From Lethocerus indicus (Eukaryota > Arthropoda > Insecta > Hemiptera > Belostomatidae), in contig JACDQD010000104.1 in the NCBI GenBank assembly GCA_019843655.1, forward strand, positions 186,001-250,000: a stretch of 64,000 bases of DNA, read 5' to 3'. The stretch's first letter is position 1. Each line of letters opens with the position of its first letter. The notes beneath the pieces were generated by a model. The model saw nothing but the letters and a program-made list of their open reading frames with translations. It ran no database searches and was not told where the DNA came from. Of this stretch, positions 13,947-28,900 are shown piece after piece. A program made the position numbers and the translations under genes.

Positions 13947-15961
13947 TTTGAAAATACGGAAGTGTCGAAGAGGAAACCCAAAGCAAAGGGCCGAGGTGTG
14001 ACCCTGTGAGGGGGCGCCTTTCCGCTCCCCATTAGCCCTCCCTAGGACTAACCCCCGGTATCGGAGCTACTTTAAATCCCTCCCTCGCCTTATATTTGCC
14101 AACCACTTCGGCCGTCATTAGCTACCCGGACCGTGATTAGTGTTGTACCTCTCGCGATTCCTAGTTTTGCATTTCTAAATGTTTTTGCCGCCGAATGTGG
14201 TTTGTGAATGCCGATTGGCTCGAAACTTATAGTTCTCAGGGCTGTTGAATTTCATCTTCCTTCATACTGAATGTAATTCAGCGTCGTTTATTATATTAGC
14301 AGGATTTGTCTAATTCAGACTAATCAGGATTAGTGGGTGGCCCGTCAAACAGAATGTGATGGAGGAAACAAAAACTGAACTGAAAGGAGTATGTTCAAGT
14401 AGCATAACTGCATAATTGTATCAATCTCATTGCATCAAAATTCTGTAATATTAAGAGAGGACGGCCAGAAGACGAATGGACCCGTGGTTTAGCGCAGTAT
14501 GACGTGAAGATATTCGGAGTCCTCCCGGCTGTTCTCCACGTAGAATAGGCTTTACTGCACTGCTACTGTAGTGATGACGGGGCCCGCACCCTCTGCAACG
14601 CTAACAGTACGTGCACCGGATCAGGCTGCGTTCCTGCACCGCGCTCCGGCTGTGCTCCGTACAGACCGGATTATTTTTCAAAAACGTTTATAACTTTTTT
14701 ACAATCGGTTAGCGTGTCGAGTAACGATCTCCATTCTTCTTAATCGTAGGCGTAATTATCATACGGAGTCGGTGAGCTAATGCGGGACGGCTGTCCCTAT
14801 TATGAAGATATAATGTCATTAGGCAACGCCGCCTGCATTATCTCCGCTCGACCATCTCGCCAGTAAATTATATTTACTTAACGCAGTTGGACGAAAACCC
14901 CAACGTCAGGGACGGTAGCCGACCGTAAATCACTCATAGTTCGAAGATTTATTTCGCAATAATTTATAAAAGAGGAAGGTTGCTTTAATATACTGGGCCT
15001 TAATGAATACAGCGCGCGATACCGGGTGGACACGCTCCCGACCTGTGTAAATTTAAATTCCTCTTTCGTTTTATTTATTCCAACCCGCGTGTCGGGAATG
15101 TTATTCCTTTTTTCTCCCCTATTGCATACTGTTAACATTTTCCTGTATTAGCTCGCCTTCGAGTTGAATCGTCGAAACCAATTATCCAATTGTGTTCTTA
15201 ATTTCGCTACGTTCGCTGGAAAATCATTTGTTACCACGAGTACCTGAATAATTAATTGAACGTATATACTTACAAACAGCACATATCGAGTAACCGTGAC
15301 GTCTGAGGTATTTACCTGACCAATCTGTCACCAACTTTAGCAATTTTGATAAATCAATGGGGAAGTTTTTTAGGATCAGGAATATTAAATTCACCGGTAT
15401 TCGCTTCGTTCCTTCATGTGCTAGTGGGGTTACGGCTTCCTCCCTTTGTAGGATGCATTCTATCGGTAATAAAATATAACACAGACATATATTATATTAA
15501 ATTCAGATCTATTCTTGATTTACCTAATCTGAAAGTGAGTACTGATTTCGGTGGAAATCCATGAATTTTCTTAAATTTCATCGACTTAGTATTTCATTAC
15601 ATTCATTATTTATTCAGTATTAATTTAAGATGTTTTAAGGTGTTCCGGGGTCGGTGGGAGTTTGGGATATAATCACTCTTGCGGTCATTGATCTCCACTC
15701 CGCTCGACACCCGCGAAACGTCATTAGTGAACTTTGCTCACGAAGCAGAGCACTGTCACTGCGTTCTTACTGTCAGCCAAATGCTGACAGGATGCTTCAT
15801 CGGCGGCCGAAATACCTGATTATCTCACTATATAATCGCGAGTAAACAAAACATCCGAGGAATGATGATATTTGCGTTTTCATAACTAATAAATTAAGTT
15901 AAAAATTACTTTCAAAACATTATATACTCAATAGTTTTATCTATTTTAATTTCAATACTCG

Positions 15962-15963
<2 letters not shown>

Positions 15964-16016
<53 letters not shown>
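15964..16016. repeat. (TA)n microsatellite
   Basis: This is 53 bp of uninterrupted TA alternation in AT-rich non-coding DNA, with no gene nearby. Confidence 0.98.
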
Positions 16017-16019
<3 letters not shown>

Positions 16020-19000
16020 ACGACATATTAAAGATAACATACCTCCTATAACCCTTCTGTATTTGAACACTCCCATTGCACAGGCTATAGGTGCTATTTT
16101 TGGCGCGTCTTAATAAGTTTTTATTTTTTTGTTCTTATATCCTGGGTATCGTAAACTGTCCCTCCCCGCAGCCAGAAGGTGCAAATGTGTTCACTGTTCC
16201 GTAAAAAATGGAATTCCGTTCGCCTTTCAACGTTCTGGAGGAAACATTATTTTTTCCGCCGGCAGTTCTTACCGCTGCCTACAAGTGACTTCGCTCCTGT
16301 ACCGTGAGCTAATGAGTTTGCATCGACAGGCTTCGGATGCCCGAAGAATACGGTATCAGCCGGCAAATTAAAAATGCCGCGAATTAATTAATGAGCAATT
16401 AACGATTCAGGCGTAGTCGGCTACATGAGAAACGAGGTGCCTTCAAAGTAGTACCATTACCATAAATAAATCTCATTATGAATTATCATTTCATATTGGG
16501 AAATGATGAAAAACTATTGAACAATAAATGTACAATTTGGGGTAATGACGATTGTTGTTTTTATGTGATTAATAGATATCGAACCGTCCATTACATTTAT
16601 GAACTTCGCTGGAGGTATTCGCCTGGTTGCGGTAGGGTAGGCAGCCCGCAATACACTGGTGTCTTGCGTGTTGTAGTACTGAATTCACAAAACCGAAATT
16701 TATATTTTATATAATTCTCAGCGTAAATATTTTGTTGCATTAATTTTCAATACAGATTTAAGCAATTGTGTTTTAATTCTTGTATTAATTATCGTCCCAT
16801 CATTCTGCGAAAACCCATAGTGTTAACTAGTATGGGCCCAGCTATCCTACGGCCTTGCGTTAACAGCACCTAAATACTATAATAGTTACACACCAACATA
16901 TAACATACGTATAAAAACATATGTCATATATTTGTGGACATGTGACACTAAGAAGTGGATATTGGAAGAGTGAAAACTTAGGAAAAACGCCAACCAAAAT
17001 GGGATGAATTAAAAAATTGGTTCCATCACAATCAAGCAGCAAGATATTTTCTTAATTGTATGAAATATGCATTGGAAGTTTGTTCCGTGCATCAATTGCA
17101 TTTATATGCATTAATAGGACCATAAACATTTTTCTAAACCCATTTGTCTCTCTTGACCTTCGATCGTGCTTAACTTCAGTCAACGAAGAGACGAAAGCGT
17201 CTGGTGGAGATTTATTGCGGGTGATTCACCCAACTAAAAGTTGAATTAAGCCATTAAAGAGAATAACGATTCATTGAAACCTTTAGTCTTCAGATAATTC
17301 TCAGGGGAAACCACTCGTACATGCCGAAAATGATTCAGATTTGCATTCCCAGGTTATGTACTGGGGGATCCACTACTAGTAGGAACAAAAGAAGAACACA
17401 TTAGAATAAAAAATTGTCTCAATAAAACACTAATAATATTTTTTGTTGTCACTATATACAATATAGTATTTATGAATATTTTTTGGGGAATTGTACAGAA
17501 CTCTCAGTTTGCTGTTGTGCTACTCTCTGTAGCTGCCTGGTCTGCTCTAATAAATCGGCAGGGATAAAAGGGGTGACAGGTTTAGGCTGGGAATTCGTTG
17601 CCGTTCGTTATCGCGGCGGGAGACGGAATAATTCCAGTTGAGAAAAAGTGGGAAAGGAGCGCGGGGGTATCCCGGAGTGTGGGGCGGGGGGGAGGTGAAT
17701 AAAACCAGGTGACGGACTCGGCCGTTACAAATAATTGGATTGTCCGCGGATTGACAGACGTCCGAAGTTGGAAGACTGACGGACGCAGTTGACCACGTCG
17801 AGGAGTACTGTAATTGCGCCAGATGCAGGTGCCAGATAGGCCCCATTGTAAAACCAGCTCCCCTTCTAATCGCCTACGGCCTTTCGGGCCCGTTTCATTT
17901 CTATAATTCCGATATTGTTTACTGCCGTATGAAAGGTAGAGGCTGTCGCAAACAGTCAGTGCTACTTTTCCTTTTGAAAACCTGCTCCAACTTTCAACTG
18001 GCCCTATTAACGAATTGCGTTCCTAACAGACCATCCTTTAATGCAGTCTTTTTGTGGTATAACCGGATTCTGCGTTTAAAGCCGTGATGCGTATTTTCTT
18101 ACAAAAAGAACTAATTTTTCTCTCTTATTATTCTTTTCTTTATTTTGTGATTGCGCCTGTTTATTATACAAGAGTTTAAATTTATTTGTTTGTACTACAG
18201 CAGAACTTTTTTTGTTTTGGAAACAGTAGCTATTTATTCTGAAATTCTTTTGGTGTTGTTTGTTTTTCTTATTAGTTAAATATTAGTTCTTATTAGGTTT
18301 AATTGTAATATTTGTGTCCTTTTTAGTATGAAAAGTATCATGAAAAGTACAATACAGCCTATAAAGTTGAAGTTATATTTCCCCTTTTAAATCGGACCGA
18401 TAAGAAGTATCAGTTTTGGCGATGGATCCCTGGCCAAATCTCTGTTTAATGGCTCTACCGTACCGAAGTGGATACCGCGACCAGTATTATTATCTGGTGT
18501 CTGGATCGTATTTCGTATTTACAAGTGGTGTTGTTGTGAAGGGGAGGAGAGATAGAATAAAAGGGTGGAGGAAAGGTGGGGAAAGGCTTGAGAAGACGCG
18601 AGGGAGAGAGCGATGGCCCCGCCGATAACCCCCCGGCTGGGGGCTCCCCGCTTTGACTCCCCCGTGCACATCGCTACCGCGTCCTCTATCTCGGACGTTC
18701 CATACCGGACCGAGTAAAGACTTACACAATATACTCTCGGGAGAGGACGGGGGCTCAGCTCTCTCCCCAAACATATCCCCGGATTGCAGTCGACCAAACC
18801 GACGACAGCTTTTTTAGTTAGTTTTCTCGTATGGGAGCGTGAAAGTTTTACTACCGCGTGGAAACGCACGAATAATTAGCCTTGTGACCGATTTTCTTAT
18901 GGACTAATTTTACCATCTTGAATAAATTAGTGACACAAATGTACAAAAGCTTTCCAACAATGAAGTATAAGTTTTGGGCAGAATAAACTATAATACAATG

Positions 19001-19334
19001 AGATATCGGAGTAATGAAAATATATTTGTGTGTTCTCTTACCTAAAACCTGAACCCGGGTCGTAAATTCTACTTGTCCGGAATTCGTAACTGGTTCCTCC
19101 ACAAACCGCTTTACGTCGGCTCATGCTTTCGGAGTTCATAAACACCGGTCTTCTCCCCTTTCAATAATTGGACACTAAATGTTAATCATTCTGCCGGTCC
19201 GTAAAGTCAAGAAAATAAATCTCTAATTAAAATGTTGAAGCGTTATTTGGCAACAAATTGGCCGGTCGAAGGAAGATAAAAGTAAAAAGCTGGAAGAGCT
19301 AAAAAAAAATATAAAATTAAAAACCCCTATTGGT

Positions 19335-19355
19335 GGGAGGGGGAGGGGGAGGGGG
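19335..19355 (+). repeat. G-rich tract with G-quadruplex motif
   Basis: Four runs of three to five G separated by single A bases. This is a textbook intramolecular G-quadruplex pattern with very short loops. It lies in gene-free DNA and no promoter is evident. Confidence 0.8.
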
Positions 19356-20682
19356 CTTAAATGACCAAGTCGGCGAGAGTTAATTGTTGGCAATTAGATT
19401 AAGAGACGGTGAAACACCTACTTGCCTTTTATTGCTCCGTTTTTGAATTGCGCGTTCCAAAATAATTGGCGCACTTGTCTTTTATAAGTTTTGTTTTTGA
19501 GTCGTTTTGAACCTTGCAACAGTCGGTCGGCCACGCGACCAATCCGCATACCTTTCTTTTTATTCTTATCCGACAGTTACTTTTATTATTCTGGTTTATT
19601 TTATAATATTATCTTCGGACTGCCTTTTCGTTGACCATTATTACTGCAAGTGAATGCTATTTATTGATTAATCTTATGTAGAATGACCAACGCCAGTTGG
19701 GTTCGTATTTTGTTGGTGAAAGTCGGACTTTCGGACCGGAGAACTCAAGGTAACTGCAGCAACGGTGCCGACCGGGTCTTTTTAAATTAATTAATATCCA
19801 CAAACAACTTAACGCGAAATTACACACAAATTAACCCGTAAAACAATTAAACGCGCGTCGGACAACATTGAGTAAAGGCCGTATTCATTTTTCCGATATG
19901 TTTTAACAGTCGGGCGGGGAAAAAGGGTTCCTTTGAAAATAATAGGATAATGACCGTAATTGTATAATTGCCGGGTAAGAGTCGTAATGCTTACCGATTC
20001 AGTAATTTCAGTAATTTTTGGCGGCCCATTATCTGTTATTAAAATAATGGATTGTTAAACGGTGCGGATAACTTAATTCAAAGGCGCATATAATATGTGT
20101 ATTATTTTTACTCGGCGACGTTTCAATAAACACCGGCAAATAATACAGGCAACCTTGGAGGAGTTATTATAAGTCAACGATGAAGAGGAAATAAGTGAAA
20201 GAAACTGTCGCCGGGCAGAAAAAAGTCTACTTGAATTATGTTTTAACTTTATCTATTAATTTAATAATAACAACAAAATTTTTATTGCTATGGCATCGTC
20301 AATAATGACAACATTTTCGCTACTCACTTCACACCCAGGATTCGCTTTCAGAACGAGCAAGTGGCAGAACCCGTTTGCTTCAATTAAATATAAAATAGCC
20401 GCTGTTAAATAGCTGTGTCTCAGTCTTCATCTCCTCTAGCCGGCAAATTTACCCTGTGGGAAATTACAGAATGCGGAAGTGAATATTCAGATAGGCCGAC
20501 GCTAATTGTGGACGATCCAGAAATTATCCCGGTCCCCCTGTGCGCCAGATTTCGTTAACGGTGATAATGGAAATTTATTATTGCAAACAGCATAAACATT
20601 TGTTTCATTTCGTGGAGAATTTAATTTCCAGGGAAACCGAAATCATATCATAGGAATGTTAACGCGATATATATTAACTTAC

Positions 20683-20700
20683 ATATATATATATATATAT
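20683..20700. repeat. Short (AT)n microsatellite
   Basis: This is 18 bp of AT alternation in gene-free sequence. Confidence 0.9.
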
Positions 20701-23700
20701 GTACTTTTCCCTGGAATTCTCTAATTACATGTTCTTCCTTTCCTTGTTGAATATTCTGACATTGAATGAAAGTGGGGTAGTGAAAATGTTATTCCCAACT
20801 TTCCTTTTCCTTTCTTTAGGCCGGTGGACATGTGTATTATTAATTTAAGCTTCCAATCAAGCAAGGGCCTCCTACAAGATATTATTGGTCTTATTTCGTC
20901 CTTTCTTGCTTACTCTCTCTCTCTCTCAGGATGGGTGGGGGAGGGGGATGGTTCGGCCCCTTACGTCCGATGGGTTTTTATTAGGGGTTTCACTTGGTCT
21001 CTTTTTTCCCCGGTATATCGATTGTTTAAATATGCATGAAGCCATTAGTGAGGTGTCGCACACGGGTGCAGGCCAGCACACACCCACATTTGTGGGGCAG
21101 CTGTCTCTCGATACTAACCGACCTCGTATGACCACCGTATTGGGCCCATAAAAACGGCGGTCCGTGTTAATAGCTGGTCAATTGTCAACTTCGGCGGTAT
21201 GCACAGTCGGAGACAGGTATGTAGATGTGTGCTCTGTACTCATGCGCGAATCCTCACGGCTTTTGTTGGAACAGGCGAATCAAATCGGGCGATTTGGTCT
21301 TATTGTTAGACCAGTTTCGACTACATTCCATGTTGGACGTTAGCTTGACAGTTGAAGCCGGTATAAACGGTATACGTTTTATGTTACCGATAAAATCAAG
21401 GGAGGTGATGTGGATAGGTATAATTTCGTAATAACTTTTCCTATTTTGTAACAGCAGTTCTAATAATCACCTCACAAAATTTCCCGGTTAGCCCCCAATA
21501 TAGACCTAAAATTCTCCCTAATTGAGATCAGTCACTTTTTATGATATAATAGTAGGCGCGGCTAAACAATAAATAGCGGCTCGTTGTTGTGAGTTTTCTA
21601 TAAATGGAATTCGTTTATACTGAATAATTGTAGAAATATTTGTTACACATTTCATCTGAGTCGAGCCGGCACATAATAAAAAGGAACTCATGACGAGAGA
21701 AAAAGAAACGCCTTATAGAATGCACCTGGGCCCGGGCTTACCTTGAACCAGTGCGATAACATCCTCACTGATAGGGCGGTGGAAATAATTTCGGCCCTAA
21801 CTTCATAGATTACTGACGGGGTGAGTACTGGTGCAGGTGACGGGCTGTGCATTGTTTACGGCGGGCCCTTTCATAATTTATGTTTTAAGTGCGCATCATA
21901 TCGAACATTTATTAATTTTAGAGCCTGCCCCTCCCCCCATTCCCTTCCACTCCAATCAACCGTTATAATAGGACAGGGAATTATCCACATTTCATTTTTA
22001 CAACTCTCACTGCACCTGTAGCACCCACCGTTACTTCTTCCATCACACAGCTCCGGTTCAACCTTCCTTTATTGAAGTAGGCCCTGGTACCGGGGAATAT
22101 CCTGTAGATATTACTTCCCTTTGGCCCGACATAAAAACGCAGAGTGCCATAAAAAATCAGACAGTGCAGGCAGGTGCTCCACTAATTTAAGTAAGTGTTT
22201 TACTAATTTACTGATGGAATGCTACTGAAGGTTGCGTGACACCGAGACTGGTTTAGCGTAATATCAAATCAGAGTGTGAAGTTAGTGATCTATTGTAGAT
22301 CAGGAAATCGCAAGAGTGAAATACAGCACATGAAAAGACTCATCACAGTTCGACTTATGTACGAAAACACCTTCCGGTACCATAACTATTCCTTTCCGCT
22401 AACTTTACTAAGCGCGCTACGAAATGCGCGCTACATTCTTCAAATTTAAGTGTTTAATATGTAAACTTTGAATCGTTGTGAAGCCATCGTTTTCTCCTCG
22501 GAATACTTAATTTGCAAACTACGTCTCAAACGAATGCCCCCCTCCCCCAAATTCCTGGATTCCTGGGAGTGGAATACATTAAAAGTATACAGTTGCTTAC
22601 TCAGTCGTTTAGAATACTAATAAAGCGGTGTAAAATGAGTGGGTGGTAGTATGCGAGTAGAATTGAGTTCACGGGTTTTAGAATTGTAATTTTCCAGGAT
22701 GCGTTACCTTAACTACTGCCCTTAGTGCCGCTATTATTATAGTGTACATAAAGTGTAGCACTCGTGCATATTCCGTACTCATTGATCTTACAATTTCGTT
22801 GTAAATCTTGTAGTGACCCAGTCGCGCCAGAGGAGTGTCGTATTTCGCTGAGACATAATGACCTTACTTCGACGCCCGACTCCTTTATCCGAATTTAATT
22901 GCAGTTCTGCGGACCGGAAAGTTGGACTAGGGTGGCCAAAAAGAGGACAAGACAAAAAGAAACACCGGCTGATTGTTGGGAGCCGAGGTCCTCGTTTTGT
23001 TCGGTAGCCGCGGAGCCGGATTCCGCATCAGAGCTTTTAGCCTTATCCGCTGTTGAGTGAGCCCGGCCTTTTGTATAAAATCCTTTCCGGAGGACGAACA
23101 CTACCATCGTTTACCGTGAAGCTGTAAGGGATCCATTTGCTCGCCGTTCGTAAATGAATCAAATTTGCTGGCCGATACTGGCTTATCCGAATTTATTTCG
23201 TCGATTAAGTGAATCGGTCGAAAAGGCCAGCTCCTTCGAACGCTTAAATTGTACGTTCCTTATTTTAATTCTGTACTTAAGTTTCGTCACAAATCAAGTA
23301 GAATGGAAACATTTAGTGCGATAAAGCCGATTATCCCCTAATGAATGAATGGCCATTTCAATCTAACGTAATTGCTCTTCAAAATTTCGATATTTTGTCT
23401 CCACTCGCTGACTCTATAAAGAATCCTGTCTACCCACAATTCAACGGTGTTCAAAGTTGTCAAAAATTGAAAAAAATAATCACGGTTTTTATACAACTTT
23501 ATACAACAATGTTACAAAAAGTGGTATAGTATTCAACGGAGAGGTTAAAGAGTCGATGTAAAACACCACCGCCTGAGCTACAAATCTAGCCGGCTATTCG
23601 TCTTTTATAATTGAGACGGTTGTCCGAGCGTCGGCCAATCTGCTGGATATTTGTAGCTCGCAATTAGAAAAACTCGTCCCCCTTTTCCGCACAATCCCGG

Positions 23701-25924
23701 GCGGCTTTTTTCCAGGGGCCGTTTCCATGATGCCGGGCGGGAGCCGTCATGGCGGTGGACCGGATTCCAGAGCTGGGTACCGGGGCCCGCGCCGACCCCG
23801 GCCGGGTACCATCTTACCCTGGGAAATTTAATATCGGGATCGCGCCGCCCCACCCCTCCCTCCGGGGCAAAAAAATATCCCGTCGCACGGCTGACCCGAC
23901 ACAGGGAACCTTTACCGAGATGTAGATTCTCCATTTTGTTGTGTCAGAAATTATATTGCTAGTCGTGTATGGTCAGTTTCAATACATTATATTAAAAAAT
24001 AATATATAAAACTATGACCTATGTTTCTATATATGTGGGAATCCATATATCCCCAATTATTTTTATTGTAATTATTAGATCTCTACCGGTATTTATAATT
24101 CCTTACGCGATTTAGCCAGTAGGCCCATCACTTAAAATCTATTAACAGGGTGATTCGGAAGGATTCATATTATTATTACCCGTTTGATTTCCTTGATTAA
24201 ATGCCGATTCTATGATAGTCCATCATTTTTTAAATATGACCTTTCCGTTTCTTAAGAAGCAGTACGCTTCGCAGTAAATCTATATAGAGAAAACGAGGAA
24301 TTTGCTTTTTCAGTCAAACTCAGAAGTGACTCCAGTCGCATTCCTGTGTTCAACAGGTCGCTGGCCTCTGGACGTTATCAAATTGTAAATAACTGTTCGG
24401 CTTATCATTTCACCGGTGAACTTAAGGCCTTTTCAAATAGGCTAATGCATTTAATACGACCGTTTCAGTTGAGAAATAGCGCTATCGTTCGGGCGGATCT
24501 CGTATTCACATAGCTCGAGGCAGCAGTTCGGATAACGCTGATTAAAAACCATCTTCGAGATTAGATCGACCCTCCCGGGATATAATTACATCCTGTCGAA
24601 GAAAACCCTTACTCCGGGGGGAATAGTACGGGGAATTAAAATTGTAAAATTACGGATTAACAAACGACTGTCATTCGTAGGCTTCTTCGCCAATTAAAAG
24701 CGGTACATTAAAACCTAAACCGAATCTCGGCATTGTACCTCGGCACCTTAAATATTCTCGTTATTTATGCTTATTAATGTGAACTATGTGCACGCATTAA
24801 AATCATCAGGGCGTAAACCGGGCTCGGGCTTTAATTTCCTAGACAGTCCCGCGACGAGCGTCCAACTTTTTTTTTAACGGAAACGTATAAAATGGTCGGT
24901 AATAGCGGCAATTTAGTTTTAGAGGTATCATCTCCCCCCCTCCGGTGGATTATTTCCGGAAACATATTACTTTGGGGTGCCGGCATTTTTGATCCCCCGT
25001 CAGATTTTAAGACAATTCGAAGAAAGTATGGGGCGGATAGTCATGATGAAGGGACACGACAGCTTCCGCGAGCTTTCGTGGTGGCTGTCGATGACGCGAA
25101 GAGTAGGCCGAATTGTGATACGGGGAATTGGCCTGCGGCTTGGAGGGGGCCTGCCCGGAATCCGGAACGGGAGGCGCGCCGCCTTATTTGGCCGGCAGAC
25201 GAAAGCCGGTTAATTTGACTTATTTCCCAAGAATTTTCATCAGGAGCTTGAAGCCGGTGTCGCGTGTTTTCGCCCTAGGCCGGCTATAAGTGGGCATCAT
25301 GCGTTATTCGTCGGCTGCCTGAAGAATTCCGATCCTGCTCCTGGAAGTTATTTTTCAGTTTAAAATCCTAAAAAAAAAATCACTACACCATTTTAGACGT
25401 GCATTTCATGCTTAGTGTATAACTGCATTACGTTATGGGTAAGGTAACTTATGGAATATTTCGCTGTCGTTAGCGAAGGCCATCAATCAATTTGATCCAG
25501 GGTAACTATTTCTCCTTCGCTTATTTACCTTATAAGATAAATAAGTTCGAACTTTATATATAAACACAGAAACCGAGCATGGGAAACACAACGAATCGTT
25601 TCTGCGACATCTGAAGAACTGGAGGAATTCAGGATGTTACTTAGAACGAAGGTCCTTTTGACCATTTCTTACCTAGATTAATTGAAAATGTATTGAAAAA
25701 ATTATAACTAATATTATTAGACTATTACTGAAAACTCTGTTATGTTTGTATTGTTTTGCAACATTAAATTATGTTATCACTCTAAATATTATGAAAGATT
25801 ATGTGTATTCTCGCTCGTTTAACGATATCGGGTAAATCATATACTGAGTAGTAATATACTGAATTATAGCGGTTATCTTTATAATTTTTCAGTACATATT
25901 ATGTAATTGTATGCAACACAATAA

Positions 25925-25972
25925 TATCTGTCACTGTCAATTTATCCTTATATTTATCTGTCACTATCAATA
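25925..25972. repeat. Short direct repeat (atctgtcactrtcaat)
   Basis: Two copies with one difference (G/A), about 30 bp apart, in AT-rich gene-free DNA. The meaning is unclear. Confidence 0.75.
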
Positions 25973-28900
25973 TAATTTAATCATTATCCTGCTTAGTGTG
26001 TTCATATTTCTAGGTATATATTCTGAAATTAGTGTGTCCTAACAGTGTGAGGCTATAAGTGAAATAGACCATATAAACTCAAATTTATCGTTTAAACGAT
26101 GCTACACTACGCACGTTTTTCATACGCAATTTAAATCATAATGGGATCTACGCATTATTTAAGTCGCCGGTCACGACTTGGCCTGACGGATACCGAAAAA
26201 ATAAACGAGGCATACTGTTAAGAAAAGTAACGAGATTGCCGGAGACCATTGAAGGGAGAAGTGGCTCGGGGAATATATAAAGCGCTGTCGGCGGCGGGAG
26301 CGGCAGAACCAGAGGCCATTGTCCATTGTTCAGGAAGACCCGTACTAGTCACCTTCCAACAGCTCTCTCCCTCTCCCTGCCGCACTCTCTATCCTTCCTT
26401 CTCTCTCCTTTAAAAGGACACAGAACCGCCTCCCCGTGGGCACAATAGGAGGATAATTCAAACAACGGTAGGGAAGGAGGTGGCGGAGGCGGAGTAGGAG
26501 CCGGAGTTATGCAAAACAATCGACAGGGGGCATCCGAGTGGCGGCCGCTAGACAAGATAGCATCTAGTGAAATATTCACTATTCCCTTTCTCTCTCTTAT
26601 CCTCCTTCCTGTCCTTTCTACTCCTGTTCATCCCACTCTCTCTCCCCTTCTCTTCCTTCGGCCGGCGTCTTCCACCTCCCAATTAACAAGATGGGACTCG
26701 CCTCCGCGTTTGCCTCCCCCCACCACCATTGGTTCTTAACCGGCGGCGTAGGCTCGCTTGTACTATTTCTTCTTGCAAGCCGACACTCCCGATTGAAACA
26801 TCAATCCTCTCGGGAGGAAGCCCGAAGTAAATAAGGGATACGTACGTCTTACCGGTTCACCTCGGCTTTAAGGCGGCGGATAACGGGATAAGTTGCTATC
26901 TTAGAGTATATTCACTGGGGTACACGATGTACTGTAAGAAATGCTGAACAAATAAGGAAAATCAAAATACATACTATTAAGCAACCTAATATTTACGCGC
27001 TAGCATAATACACTTGATGAAGATTTGGCAATTCGTTCTTTGTAAAAAATGCTCTAATTATTGAAAAGATACTCATAGGTATTACCTATTATATACCTAT
27101 TATATATGTCGCCATGATGATGTTACTGCCTCGCCATATTATCTAATTCCTGAGGACTGCCATCGGAAAGCCAGCCTAACGGTAGGTGACCGGGGGAGGG
27201 ACCAGTTTTTATTCTCTCGCATGGCGAAAATGCGCAAAGCTCGATTCGGCCATTGTTTCTTTCGGCGGATCGAAATATTTCTCCGGCTTCCTGTTTACCG
27301 CCTCCTCAGCCGACCGGATTGTCCGCATTCTGAACCGGTGACCCGAGCCCGGACAAACCGCGGCCCAGCTATTTCCTCCCCGGATATCTTTCCCGAAGTG
27401 ACCGTCCTTCTTACGCTTATTTGGAAACCGGACCGTGGACGATTTGACAACCGGCGATTCACACGTTTTTCTGCGCTGCATCCCAATACCTCCCGGGCTC
27501 GCTCCGTTTTACCTGGCTAAAACGTTAGTTTTTTTATCGCTTGTTTGTATTTATCCTTCATACCGCTCGCCGAATCGGGGCAGCCCCAGGGAAGAAGAAG
27601 AGCAAATTAGTTCAGAATTTCAGGTTAAAGAACCTGTCGCCAGTCAGTGTTGGGAGCGAAAATTTCACAGATGCCACCCAGATAAGAGAAGGAACTAAGA
27701 GAAAAAATAAATACAACTATCGATACAAACACCCAGAAAAGGGAACAAACTAAAAAAATCCCCAATTTAGAATTTTAAGATTGGCCGATTTCGGCTTGTG
27801 GCCACCGCTAGTAGCATTTTACTATAGTGAATCTGCGATATACCAAATGTCAATGAATTCTCGTTCGAAATCTCCTAGAAAACTAGAAAATAAAAGTGAT
27901 CTCCGATTCAAGTAGTCGGCCGTACCGGATTCCTATGCCCGAGTCATACTGGATGCCTCCCTCCGATCGGAGCCCTCGGGACGGGTTTATTTCCATGAAT
28001 TTAATTATCCACCGTTTATAATGGCCGGCTAGGTTCGATTGTCGTCAGGGCGGGAGAGAGGGAACGGGGTTATACTTGATTCCGTGGAGGCTCGCGGGTA
28101 TAACCCTCCCCCCCCCCCATTGTGGACATCTCACATGGGTAACGTCTCATTAGGTACGACGGAAATATATCTCCGAGGGCTTATCCGGGGCCCATCTTCA
28201 TCGCGTTCGATTCGCAATACATTTGAGCTGTTATGCGTATAAACGATAGGCTCGCGGGTAGGAAGTGGTACTATCCGGAAAGAACTGTCTAACAGAATTC
28301 AGATCACATTATGAATATTAATGTTCTAAGGAAATATGTATACATACATAAACTGTATATGTAAAATATTTTCTCGTGATACATAGTCATGACTGTCCTT
28401 TTTAGTTTTGAAGTTTAAATATTTTGTATTTGAATTTAAATACAGCAATAACAGTAATATTATACATAATTTTATATTACGATGAACGGTAAACCTGTAA
28501 TTTGATGACAATATAACGCTGGTCGTTTAAGGCGTTAAATGGCCGGTGTAACGTGGAGCCCTCCCCCCGGGGACGAGGAATGGAGTAGGGCCAAGCTGAA
28601 GAAGTGGACAAATATGAGGAGGATGGGAGTCTGAAAGCGGGGTGGGGGATGGCGATTTTCAGCGGTATGGCGGGCGGGTGGGGGCTCCAAACATGGAGGC
28701 CCCCCCGGGCCCGCCCTACTGGCTCCCAATTCTCAGATTCCTCTCTCGCTTCTCTCTTTCTCGCACATGCGTTATTCTCTCTCATGCCTTCCTCCCCGCA
28801 TTCGCACAGACACGCTTGGGCACCCGGTATCCGCCCTGTCTTTCCCACTTTTTTTCCATTTTTTTTTTAATTTATTGTCCTCAATAGGAAATGAATTTTA

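Noticed and set aside
13550..14032. 160-codon minus-strand frame
   Set aside because: No recognisable domain. I could not tie it to neighbouring exons, and the length is not exceptional for a 64-kb window of this composition.
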